Source: an uncultured Lachnospiraceae bacterium
GTDB taxonomy: Bacteria > Bacillota > Clostridia > Lachnospirales > Lachnospiraceae
Direction: 5' to 3'
NCBI GenBank assembly: GCA_958405355.1
Contig: CATYEA010000098.1
Coordinates: 1 to 7,032, forward strand
DNA length: 7,032 nt
The translations under genes were made by a program, and so were the position numbers. The notes beneath the pieces are model-generated. The model was given only the letters and a program-made list of their open reading frames with translations. It was not told the DNA's origin and made no database searches. Below, piece after piece: positions 1 to 6,594 of this stretch. Position 1 is the first letter of the stretch. Each line of letters starts with the position of its first letter.

Positions 1-1
1 C

Positions 2-238
2 ATTGATACGATGGGCGGCATTGAATTTGATGTGGACGCAGACAGCTATGTGCTCTACAGCTCGGAAGGCTATATGGGTTCCATGGAATTTACGGAAATT
101 GAAGAAACAGATAACGGCTATGAGGCAACGGTTGCTTTTACAACGAAGAGCGGCAATGTGGAAACTCATACATTCATTATGACCAGCGGCGGATATGGGA
201 CATTCCCTTGTGCGGTAAATGCAGTGATTGATGATTGA
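2..238 (+). CDS. C-terminal fragment of unidentified protein (5' end outside window)
   Basis: The reading frame is open from base 2 to a TGA at 236-238 and shows 78 residues. The first ATG (base 11) has no ribosome binding site and the frame continues upstream of it, so this is most likely the tail of a longer gene and not a 75-residue protein. The visible part is acidic, rich in alternating polar and hydrophobic residues (probable beta strands), and has no membrane helix or recognisable catalytic motif. It ends in a Gly/Ser/Thr/Phe-rich stretch with one cysteine (TSGGYGTFPCAVNAV). The downstream membrane protein begins 22 bases later with no promoter or terminator between them, so they are probably co-transcribed. 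I do not recognise the family and assign no function. Confidence 0.6.
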   Translation: MDTMGGIEFDVDADSYVLYSSEGYMGSMEFTEIEETDNGYEATVAFTTKSGNVETHTFIMTSGGYGTFPCAVNAVIDD

Positions 239-260
239 TTTTATTTAATGGAGGAATTAT

Positions 261-1877
261 ATGAAAAAAATAGTGCGTACGGTAGGGATTACACTAATCT
301 TTGCGCTTATATCCTTTTACTTTACTCTTCCGGCGCTGAATCTGCACTCGCCGGCCTTTTACAGCTGGCTGCTTGAAGTTGCAGTGGTTTATATGATTGC
401 ATCTCTGATCGGGACCTTTTCTATTTCAGATTTGCGGAATCGGACAGTGGATTTCAAGTTTTTAAGAAACAATGCCAAAGCTGGCCTGATCGTCGTTATT
501 TTGTCGTTGGCCGTGTTGGGAATCGGACAGGTCATATCACATCAGTTTTTCCATGCAGGTGCATATCAGCAGTTAATGGATGTGGAAAACAGGGAATTTT
601 CTGAGGATATTACCCAGATCTCCATGAATGATGTACCGATTGTTGACAGGGATTCGGCGGTCCGTCTTGGAAATCGGAAAATCGGCGAGCTGGTCAATCT
701 CATTTCCCAGTTTGAAGTGGACGAATATAGTTATTCTTATACCCAGATTAATTATCAGGATGTGCCGACCCGGGTAGCTCCGCTTCGATATGGGAATATT
801 ATTAAATGGTTCAATAATCAGTCGGAGGGTATTCCAGGTTATATTTCGGTGAACATGGCAACGCAGGATGTGGAGCTTGTGCAGCTTACGGAAGGCATCA
901 AATATTCACCAGGCGAATATTTTTTCAGGGATTTGGACCGGCATCTGCGGTTTAAATATCCGACAAAGATTTTTGAAGATTATTCCTTTGAGGTGGATGA
1001 TGAAGGAAAGCCTTATTGGATCTGTCCGGTGATCAATTATACGATTGGTCTGTTCGGTGGCCGGGATGTGGCCGGCGTAGTCATCGTAGATGCATGCAGC
1101 GGTGATTCGATTTATTATGACATAAAGGATTGCCCGGAGTGGGTAGACAGAGCCTATTCCGCAGATATTATTGTAGAGCAGATTAATTACTGGGGACAGT
1201 ATAAAAATGGTTATATTAATACCCTTATTGGTCAGAAGGATGTCTGCATGACTTCCGGCGGATATAATTATCTGGCTCTGGATGACGATGTGTGGCTTTA
1301 TACCGGACTGACTTCTGTGGGCAATGATGAGTCAAATATCGGTCTTGTGCTGGTCAATATGCGGACAAAGGAAGCACATTATTATATTGTATCCGGTGCT
1401 ACAGAATATTCGGCGATGGAATCGGCGGAAGGACAGGTTCAGAACCTGGCTTATACGGCCACATTCCCGGTGCTTTTGAATATTGGAAGCCAGCCAACCT
1501 ATCTTGTCTCTTTAAAGGATAATGCAGGATTGGTTAAAAAGTTTGCCTTCGTCAATGTGGAAAAATATCAGCAGGTGGCCATTGGCGATACATTGAACGA
1601 AGCCTACTCAGTCTATGTAAAACAGTTATCTTCGGGACAGATGATCGATACAGGTGATTTGTCGGAGATTACAGGACATGTTGTTCAGGTAGACTCAGCA
1701 GTAAAAGACGGCAATACCTACTTCTATGTTCAGATTTCCGGTTCAGATAAGATATTTATGGCCTCCATACAGCTTGACGATGTGCTGGCTGTACTCAAAC
1801 CGGAGGATCGGGTAACTATAAATTATGTGGATTCGGAAGACGATTTTGTCATGATGAATCAGATTGAGAAGAAATAG
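261..1877 (+). CDS. Uncharacterised membrane protein with three N-terminal helices and large extracytoplasmic domain
   Basis: This 538-residue protein starts at an ATG preceded by a strong GGAGG (250-254) with 6-base spacing. Three hydrophobic segments are visible at about residues 5-24, 34-54 and 73-93, with basic residues (RNNAK) before the third. With a basic cytoplasmic N-terminus (MKK..R), residues 94-538 should lie outside the membrane. That part is rich in aromatic and acidic residues and looks beta-strand rich. It contains strands of the type GYISVNMATQDVELVQL (193-209) and GVVIVDACSGDSIYY (272-286), loosely like PepSY-type strands. A conserved-looking core, GYNYLALDDDVWLYTGL, lies at 334-350. 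The last ~75 residues (about 465-536) could form a small OB-like beta domain, but this is a guess from pattern only. No catalytic motif is seen. It sits 8 bases ahead of the NusG-domain-II gene, which suggests a shared envelope role. Family name and function are unknown to me. Confidence 0.85.
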   Translation: MKKIVRTVGITLIFALISFYFTLPALNLHSPAFYSWLLEVAVVYMIASLIGTFSISDLRNRTVDFKFLRNNAKAGLIVVILSLAVLGIGQVISHQFFHAGAYQQLMDVENREFSEDITQISMNDVPIVDRDSAVRLGNRKIGELVNLISQFEVDEYSYSYTQINYQDVPTRVAPLRYGNIIKWFNNQSEGIPGYISVNMATQDVELVQLTEGIKYSPGEYFFRDLDRHLRFKYPTKIFEDYSFEVDDEGKPYWICPVINYTIGLFGGRDVAGVVIVDACSGDSIYYDIKDCPEWVDRAYSADIIVEQINYWGQYKNGYINTLIGQKDVCMTSGGYNYLALDDDVWLYTGLTSVGNDESNIGLVLVNMRTKEAHYYIVSGATEYSAMESAEGQVQNLAYTATFPVLLNIGSQPTYLVSLKDNAGLVKKFAFVNVEKYQQVAIGDTLNEAYSVYVKQLSSGQMIDTGDLSEITGHVVQVDSAVKDGNTYFYVQISGSDKIFMASIQLDDVLAVLKPEDRVTINYVDSEDDFVMMNQIEKK

Positions 1878-1885
1878 GGTCGGTT

Positions 1886-2245
1886 ATGAAAAAAGGAGAT
1901 ATCCTATTAATTTGTGCTGTCCTTGTCCTGGCTGCAGCAGGTCTCATTTATATGAATCTGGGAGGTAAAAAATCCGGAGGCACTCTGACAGTGACCGTTG
2001 GCGGTGACGTTTATGACACCTATGATCTGGCAGAAGATCAGGATGTTTCATTGGATATTGACGGCTGGCATAATCAGTTCCGGATCAAGGACGGCGTTGT
2101 ATCCATGCTGGAGGCTGATTGTCCGGATAAATATTGTGTGGAACATGCTCCGATTGACAAAGTGGGTGAAACCATTGTCTGCCTGCCCCACAAAGTAGTC
2201 CTTGAGATTACCGAAGGTGAGGAAGCAAGGGACGTCGATGCATAG
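1886..2245 (+). CDS. Membrane-anchored NusG domain II protein (EetA-like)
   Basis: This 119-residue protein has one N-terminal membrane anchor (about residues 5-24) followed by a soluble domain that should face outside. The domain carries the hallmark of the NusG_II (DUF1312) family: a CPDKYC motif at 79-84 and VCLPHKVVLEI at 98-108, giving cysteines 79, 84 and 99. Despite the name, these proteins are not NusG transcription factors; they share only a small beta domain. In Firmicutes they commonly sit next to a Gx transporter gene, as here, and the Listeria pair EetA/EetB is associated with flavin-based extracellular electron transfer. The start is preceded only by a weak AGGG (1876-1879) overlapping the upstream stop codon, so translation is probably coupled to the 538-residue gene 8 bases upstream. 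The family call is confident; a role in electron transfer is inference. Confidence 0.85.
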   Translation: MKKGDILLICAVLVLAAAGLIYMNLGGKKSGGTLTVTVGGDVYDTYDLAEDQDVSLDIDGWHNQFRIKDGVVSMLEADCPDKYCVEHAPIDKVGETIVCLPHKVVLEITEGEEARDVDA

Positions 2246-2285
2246 TGAAAAAAGCCGAGGAATATCGGTGTGTAAAGGATGAATT

Positions 2286-2777
2286 ATGTCTAAAAAAGTT
2301 GCAATGGCCGGGATGTTTACAGCCCTGGCGATGATCTTCAGTTATGTGGAAGTACTTATACCGATAAATTTAGGCATTCCGGGAATGAAACTGGGACTTG
2401 CGAATCTGGTGGTTGTTGTGGCCCTTTATACAATGGGGGCACCGATGGCCTTTGCGGTATCCATGATACGTATTTTACTTGTTTCAGTAACCTTTGGAAG
2501 TTTAGCCGCCATGCTTTATAGTCTGGCCGGAGGTATTTTGAGTTTTTGCGGTATGATGCTGCTGAAAAAGATACCGAACTTTTCGATGGTCGGAGTCAGC
2601 GTGGCCGGAGGCATTCTTCATAATATAGGACAGTTAGCTGTGGCCATGGCGGTGGTGGAAAATATTCATCTTATTTCCTATTTGCCGCCGCTGCTCATTG
2701 CCGGAACAGTGACCGGAATGTTGATCGGTATCGTGTCGAATCAGGTTGTACCTAGAATAAAGCATGTGTTAAAATAA
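2286..2777 (+). CDS. Gx transporter family protein ('heptaprenyl diphosphate synthase component I'; EetB-like)
   Basis: This 163-residue integral membrane protein has about six hydrophobic helices, at roughly 5-25, 36-50, 53-68, 70-92, 103-124 and 129-150. The segment IPGMKLGLANLV (31-42) matches the signature of the Gx transporter / Hpre_diP_synt_I family, whose size and topology resemble substrate-binding (S) components of ECF transporters. The database name as a prenyl synthase subunit comes from gene neighbourhood; no DDxxD prenyltransferase motif is present. In Listeria the homologous EetB pairs with a NusG_II protein (EetA) in the extracellular electron transfer locus, and the same order is seen here with a 40-base gap. 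The ATG follows AAAGGA (2274-2279) with 6-base spacing. Its substrate is unknown. A hairpin that may end this transcript begins 20 bases after the stop. Confidence 0.85.
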   Translation: MSKKVAMAGMFTALAMIFSYVEVLIPINLGIPGMKLGLANLVVVVALYTMGAPMAFAVSMIRILLVSVTFGSLAAMLYSLAGGILSFCGMMLLKKIPNFSMVGVSVAGGILHNIGQLAVAMAVVENIHLISYLPPLLIAGTVTGMLIGIVSNQVVPRIKHVLK

Positions 2778-2797
2778 GAAATGAAAAAATAAATGCT

Positions 2798-2835
2798 TTC
2801 ACCCTGTGTCAGAATGTGATATGATACAGGGTGAA
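2798..2835. repeat. 14-bp inverted repeat upstream of gltX (operator or weak terminator)
   Basis: The arms TTCACCCTGTGTCA (2798-2811) and TGATACAGGGTGAA (2822-2835) pair over 14 positions, with one G-U pair in RNA, around a 10-base loop. The outer ten base pairs are perfect. It is followed by TGTTTTG, a short and imperfect U tract, so it could act as a weak terminator for the upstream envelope operon. The right arm and loop overlap a good extended -10 promoter element, so it could instead be an operator for a repressor acting on gltX. The sequence cannot decide between these. Confidence 0.6.
2817..2825 (+). promoter_or_regulatory. Putative extended -10 promoter for gltX-uvrD
   Basis: TGATATGAT contains a TATGAT hexamer (2820-2825; five of six matches to TATAAT) preceded by the TG of an extended -10 element. 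The -35 position 17 bases upstream (2797-2802, TTTCAC) is a poor match, which extended -10 promoters tolerate. Transcription would begin near 2831-2833, about 40 bases before the gltX start. The element lies inside the inverted repeat at 2798-2835, so a protein bound there would block it. Predicted by eye only. Confidence 0.45.
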
Positions 2836-2871
2836 TGTTTTGAATATGCAGAAATGAGGAGTCGATTGAAG

Positions 2872-4332
2872 ATGGATAAGAAAGTCAGAACACGGTTTGC
2901 GCCGAGTCCAACTGGACGGATGCACGTAGGAAATTTAAGAACAGCATTATATGCTTATCTGATTGCCAAGCATGAAGGCGGCGATTTTCTTTTGAGAATC
3001 GAAGACACGGACCAGGAACGTTTTGTGGAAGGTGCCGTGGATATTATTAACCGTACACTTGAAAAGACCGGACTGATTCATGATGAAGGACCGGATAAGG
3101 ACGGTGGCTGCGGCCCGTATGTTCAGAGTGAACGTCAGGCAGCGGGAATTTATATGGAATACGCAAAAAAATTAATTGATAAAGGCGAAGCTTATTATTG
3201 TTTCTGTGACAAAGAACGTTTGGAAAGTCTGAAACAGGAAGTAGCCGGCAAGGAGATTATGGTTTATGACAAACATTGTCTCCATCTTTCCAAAGAAGAG
3301 GTCGAGGAAAAACTGGCATCGGGTATCCCTTATGTGATTCGTCAGAATAACCCGACGGAAGGAACGACCACTTTCCATGATGATATTTACGGCGATATCA
3401 GCGTGGATAATGCAGAACTGGACGATATGGTTCTCATCAAATCCGACGGATATCCGACTTACAACTTTGCTAATGTGGTAGACGACCATTTGATGGGCAT
3501 TACCCATGTGGTTCGTGGAAATGAATATTTGTCTTCCTCACCGAAATATAATCGTTTGTACGAAGCTTTTGGCTGGGAAGTTCCGACCTATGTGCATTGT
3601 CCGCTCATTACAGACGAAGAGCATAAGAAACTGAGTAAGCGCAGCGGCCATTCTTCTTTTGAAGATTTGCTGGAACAGGGCTTTTTGACAGAAGCCGTTG
3701 TCAATTATGTGGCACTTCTGGGATGGAGTCCGGAGGAAAATCGGGAGATTTACAGCCTGGAAGAGCTCGTTAAAGCTTTTGATTACCGTCATATGAGCAA
3801 GTCTCCGGCGGTATTTGATATGACAAAATTAAAATGGATGAACGGCGAATATATCAAAGCCATGGATTTTGATGCATTTTATGAAAAGGCTCTGCCATTT
3901 ATTAAAGAGACGATTCACAGAGATGTGGACTATAAAAAGATTGCTGAGATGGTAAAGACACGTATTGAAATCTTCCCGGATATCCCGGCACTGATTGATT
4001 TCTTTGAGGCTGTACCGGAATATGATGTGGCAATGTATACTCATAAAAAGATGAAGACCAATGCAGAAACATCGCTTACAGTTTTAAAAGAAGTTCTTCC
4101 GGTTCTGGAGGCCCAGGAGGATTACAGCAATGATGCTCTTTACGGACGTCTCGTTGAGTTCGTCAAGGAGAAAGGCTATAAAAATGGATACGTGATGTGG
4201 CCAATCCGTACTGCAGTCTCCGGTAAACAGATGACACCGGCCGGAGCGACTGAAATTATGGAAGTCATCGGCAAAGAGGAATCTTTAGCGAGAATCCGCA
4301 GCGCCATTGAAAAGCTGGAAGCATGCAAGTAG
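2872..4332 (+). CDS. gltX: Glutamyl-tRNA synthetase
   Basis: GluRS attaches glutamate to tRNA-Glu in the cytoplasm, using ATP. From ATG 2872 the protein has 486 residues, the usual bacterial length. Class I signatures are clear: FAPSPTG (9-15), the HIGH-type HVGN (18-21) and the KMSKS-type KLSKR (253-257). C110, C112, C136 and H138 match the spacing pattern of the zinc site known from E. coli GluRS (CxC, then CxH), so zinc binding is plausible. The open frame extends upstream to ATG 2806, but that codon lies within the inverted repeat, ahead of the likely transcription start, and would add 22 unrelated residues. ATG 2872 follows TGAGGAG (2855-2861) at 10 bases and gives the canonical N-terminus. 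A TTG at 2866 is a less likely alternative. Whether the enzyme is discriminating or also charges tRNA-Gln cannot be told here. Confidence 0.96.
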   Translation: MDKKVRTRFAPSPTGRMHVGNLRTALYAYLIAKHEGGDFLLRIEDTDQERFVEGAVDIINRTLEKTGLIHDEGPDKDGGCGPYVQSERQAAGIYMEYAKKLIDKGEAYYCFCDKERLESLKQEVAGKEIMVYDKHCLHLSKEEVEEKLASGIPYVIRQNNPTEGTTTFHDDIYGDISVDNAELDDMVLIKSDGYPTYNFANVVDDHLMGITHVVRGNEYLSSSPKYNRLYEAFGWEVPTYVHCPLITDEEHKKLSKRSGHSSFEDLLEQGFLTEAVVNYVALLGWSPEENREIYSLEELVKAFDYRHMSKSPAVFDMTKLKWMNGEYIKAMDFDAFYEKALPFIKETIHRDVDYKKIAEMVKTRIEIFPDIPALIDFFEAVPEYDVAMYTHKKMKTNAETSLTVLKEVLPVLEAQEDYSNDALYGRLVEFVKEKGYKNGYVMWPIRTAVSGKQMTPAGATEIMEVIGKEESLARIRSAIEKLEACK

Positions 4333-6155
4333 ACAGCGCCCAGAAAAAAGCAATTGAACATAACCGGGGACCGAGGCTTGTACTGGCCGGTCCCGGTTCG
4401 GGAAAAACCCTTGTGATTACCCGGAGAACACAGTGGCTCATTGAAAAAGCCGGCGTGGCTCCGGGTAATATTCTTGTGGTGACTTTTACCCGGGCAGCGG
4501 CGGGTGAAATGAGGAGCCGGTTTGACCGGTTGATGGGCGGCCGCCATCTGCCGGTGAGTTTTGGAACCTTTCATGCAGTTTTTTTTACAATTTTAAAATA
4601 CGCCTATAACTATCGGGTGGAAAATATTTTATCTGAGGATGAAAAATATGGCATCCTTCGGGATATTGTTCATCAGATCGATGTGGAAATGGATGATGAA
4701 AAAGATTTCCTGATGAATATTGCCGGGGAAATCAGCCGGGTAAAAGGTGATATGATGCCTTTAGAACATTTTTATTCAGCCAATTGTTCAAAGGATGTGT
4801 TTGAAGAAATCTATACGTCTTATGAGAAAAAGCTTCGCCGGATGCGCCGGCTGGATTATGATGACATGCTTGTACAGACATGGCAGCTTTTCAAAGAAAG
4901 GCCTGACATATTGCTGGCCTGGCAGAAAAAATATACGTACATATTGATCGATGAGTTTCAGGACATCAATCGGATTCAATACGAAATTATACGGATGATG
5001 GCAAAACCGGAAGAAAATCTCTTTGTGGTGGGCGATGATGACCAGTCAATTTACCGTTTTCGCGGCGCTAAGCCGGAGATTCTTCTCGGTTTTACAAAAG
5101 ATTATCCAGGGGCTGAAATGGCCGTTTTGAACAAAAATTATCGCTCCACGGGTGCTATTGTTTCCCGGGCGGAAGGTTTGATTCGCCACAACGAGCATCG
5201 TTATGCCAAGCATATGACGGCTTCCCGGGAAAAAGGGAGTGAAGTATTGGTAAAGGCTTTTCAAAAGCCGACAGACCAGTATTTGAAAATGATTCGGGAA
5301 ATTGTGGATATGCATGGGCAGCAGAATGTTCCATGGGAACAGATTGCGATTATTTTCCGTACCAATATTCAGATGAGCGGTCTGGTAGAACAGCTCATGG
5401 TCTACAATGTGCCTTTTGTTATGAAGGATTCGGTGCCGAATATTTACGAACACTGGATCGCCAAAGATGTTTTTGCCTATATGAATATTGCTTTCGGAAG
5501 CAATTCCCGGGCAGATTATCTCCGGATCATTAATCGGCCGAATCGATATATATCCAGGTCTTATTTGGATGAAGATCCGGTGAACCTGTCTAATGTAAAA
5601 GACTATCTGGAGAATCGGGAATGGATGTTGGAGCGAATCGAACAGCTTGAATATGATTTATATATGCTGGCATCCATGGGACCCTATCCGGCGATTCAGT
5701 ATATCCGTCATTCGATTGGTTATGATGAATATTTGAAAGAGTATGCCATGGGTCGGGGAATCAAAGGTGACGATCTGCTGGAAGTTCTGGATGAATTGAT
5801 GGATAAGAGTCATGCTTATAAAACATGGGAAGAATGGTTTAGGGCCATTGAACAGTATTCGGAAACTTTAAAAATCCGTTCCAGGCAGCATTTTGAGGCG
5901 GCGGAAGGTATACGACTTCTTACCATGCATGGAGCAAAGGGACTGGAGTATGACGTGGTCTATATTCCCGATGCCAATGATGGCCTGATGCCTCATAAAA
6001 AAGCAGCGACCGAATCGGATAAAGAAGAAGAGCGGCGTATGTTTTATGTGGCTATGACACGGGCTAAAAATGACCTCCGGGTTTATTTTACCCGGGAGCG
6101 CTACGGTAAAGCTTCGGAAATGTCGCCTTTTGTTGGAGAATTCCTTGCTTTTTAG
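4323..6155 (+). CDS. UvrD/PcrA-type SF1A ATP-dependent DNA helicase (compact form)
   Basis: This 610-residue protein is a 3'-5' DNA helicase of the UvrD/Rep/PcrA group, which acts in repair and in clearing replication or recombination intermediates. The motifs occur in order: Q7 of the Q motif, Walker A AGPGSGKT (22-29), motif Ia [10 protein letters not shown] (54-63), GTFH (81-84), Walker B DEFQD (210-214), motif [17 protein letters not shown] (236-249), motif IV NKNYRST (270-276), motif [14 protein letters not shown] (534-546) and motif [17 protein letters not shown] (568-582). It ends soon after motif VI and is shorter than typical PcrA (about 720-740 residues). The C-terminal extension with the RNA-polymerase-binding Tudor-like domain is therefore missing, and the cell may carry a separate full-length PcrA. 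The start overlaps the last 10 bases of gltX, has no well-spaced ribosome binding site, and an in-frame TGA at 4308-4310 excludes an upstream start. Translation is probably coupled to gltX. Confidence 0.93.
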   Translation: MQVDSAQKKAIEHNRGPRLVLAGPGSGKTLVITRRTQWLIEKAGVAPGNILVVTFTRAAAGEMRSRFDRLMGGRHLPVSFGTFHAVFFTILKYAYNYRVENILSEDEKYGILRDIVHQIDVEMDDEKDFLMNIAGEISRVKGDMMPLEHFYSANCSKDVFEEIYTSYEKKLRRMRRLDYDDMLVQTWQLFKERPDILLAWQKKYTYILIDEFQDINRIQYEIIRMMAKPEENLFVVGDDDQSIYRFRGAKPEILLGFTKDYPGAEMAVLNKNYRSTGAIVSRAEGLIRHNEHRYAKHMTASREKGSEVLVKAFQKPTDQYLKMIREIVDMHGQQNVPWEQIAIIFRTNIQMSGLVEQLMVYNVPFVMKDSVPNIYEHWIAKDVFAYMNIAFGSNSRADYLRIINRPNRYISRSYLDEDPVNLSNVKDYLENREWMLERIEQLEYDLYMLASMGPYPAIQYIRHSIGYDEYLKEYAMGRGIKGDDLLEVLDELMDKSHAYKTWEEWFRAIEQYSETLKIRSRQHFEAAEGIRLLTMHGAKGLEYDVVYIPDANDGLMPHKKAATESDKEEERRMFYVAMTRAKNDLRVYFTRERYGKASEMSPFVGEFLAF

Positions 6156-6173
6156 GGAATAATCTGGTAGAGT
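6145..6173 (+). promoter_or_regulatory. Possible promoter for the DUF1292 gene
   Basis: TTGCTT (6145-6150) and TAGAGT (6168-6173) lie 17 bases apart, and the -10 candidate is preceded by TGG, forming an extended -10. The hexamers match consensus at three and four of six positions. Transcription would begin near 6180, just ahead of a small TGCG...CGCA hairpin (6181-6194). The -35 overlaps the end of the helicase gene, so the DUF1292 gene may also be read through from gltX-uvrD. Weak visual prediction. Confidence 0.3.
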
Positions 6174-6216
6174 GAAAGTGTGCGAAAATACGCAGAAAGA
6201 AAGTTGAGGTAGAGAA

Positions 6217-6522
6217 ATGGGAACATTTATTCCAGAAGATGATGATACGATGACATTAAGCTTTGATGACGGTGCTGAAATCGAATGTGCGGTGATTGCC
6301 GTATTTCCAGTAGGTGAGAAAAATTACATTGCCTTACTTCCTTTTGAAGATCAGGGCGTGGATGAAGATGAAGTTTATATTTACCGTTTTATCGGCGCTG
6401 AAAATGCAGAAGATGTTCAGCTTGAAGATATCGAAACCGATGAAGAATGGGAAATGGTATCCGATGCGTTCGACGAACTGTTAGACAGCGAAGAATTTGA
6501 TGAATTATTTGACGGTGAATAA
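6217..6522 (+). CDS. DUF1292 domain-containing small acidic protein (YrzB family)
   Basis: This 101-residue, strongly acidic protein has the DUF1292 pattern: a beta-rich N-terminal half with DDGAEIECAVIAVF (17-30), NYIALLPFED (36-45) and DEVYIYRFI (51-59), followed by an ETDEEWEMVSDAFDEL segment (73-88). The molecular function of this family is unknown. It has no membrane segment and few cysteines, so it is probably cytoplasmic. The extreme C-terminus repeats the short motif FDELLDSE / FDELFDGE (85-92 and 94-101). The ATG follows TGAGGT (6205-6210) at 6 bases. In many Firmicutes the family sits with alaS and the RuvX-like gene; here it follows a helicase across a 61-base gap and is closed by a strong terminator. 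Confidence 0.9.
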   Translation: MGTFIPEDDDTMTLSFDDGAEIECAVIAVFPVGEKNYIALLPFEDQGVDEDEVYIYRFIGAENAEDVQLEDIETDEEWEMVSDAFDELLDSEEFDELFDGE

Positions 6523-6533
6523 TATGTATGATT

Positions 6534-6581
6534 AAAAAGATGATTCCGTAAAGCGAAGGACGCTGCGGGATCATCTTTTTT
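6534..6581. terminator. Bidirectional intrinsic terminator
   Basis: A long stem pairs AAAAAGATGATTCCG (6534-6548) with CGGGATCATCTTTTT (6566-6580), with one G-U pair. An inner AGCG/CGCT stem (6552-6555 and 6561-6564) closes a five-base AAGGA loop. A run of six T (6576-6581) follows on the plus strand, and the five A at 6534-6538 give a T run on the minus strand. It lies 12 bases after the DUF1292 stop and 14 bases beyond the minus-strand LysR stop, so it can end both convergent transcripts. Confidence 0.9.
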
Positions 6582-6594
6582 AGAAAATTTTCGG

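Noticed and set aside
1998..2198. 66-residue plus-strand open frame inside the NusG_II gene
   Set aside because: It is out of frame within a recognised gene and its translation is Trp/Ile/Met-rich without domain features.
1886..2245. NusG transcription elongation factor
   Set aside because: It has a membrane anchor, only the domain II-like fold and no NGN or KOW domain, so it is an envelope protein.
2255..2268. Small CCGA...TCGG hairpin ahead of the Gx transporter gene
   Set aside because: Only four base pairs and no U tract; too weak to call a terminator or regulator.
2286..2777. Prenyl diphosphate synthase enzyme, as the family name suggests
   Set aside because: The protein is a small six-helix membrane protein with no DDxxD motif; the name reflects gene neighbourhood, not chemistry.
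2806..2871. Upstream ATG that would lengthen GluRS by 22 residues
   Set aside because: It lies within the inverted repeat and before the probable transcription start, has no ribosome binding site, and adds residues not found in GluRS; ATG 2872 has a Shine-Dalgarno and the canonical N-terminus.
2778..2871. T-box leader controlling gltX
   Set aside because: The gap is only 94 bases, and no specifier stem, T-box consensus or separate antiterminator/terminator pair is visible.
3172..4044. Minus-strand open frames inside gltX
   Set aside because: They lie antisense to a clear GluRS gene, lack ribosome binding sites and show low-complexity, Phe/Ile/His-rich translations typical of shadow frames.
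4176..5453. Minus-strand open frames across the gltX end and the helicase gene
   Set aside because: They are antisense to well-supported coding sequence with intact motifs and have no family resemblance.
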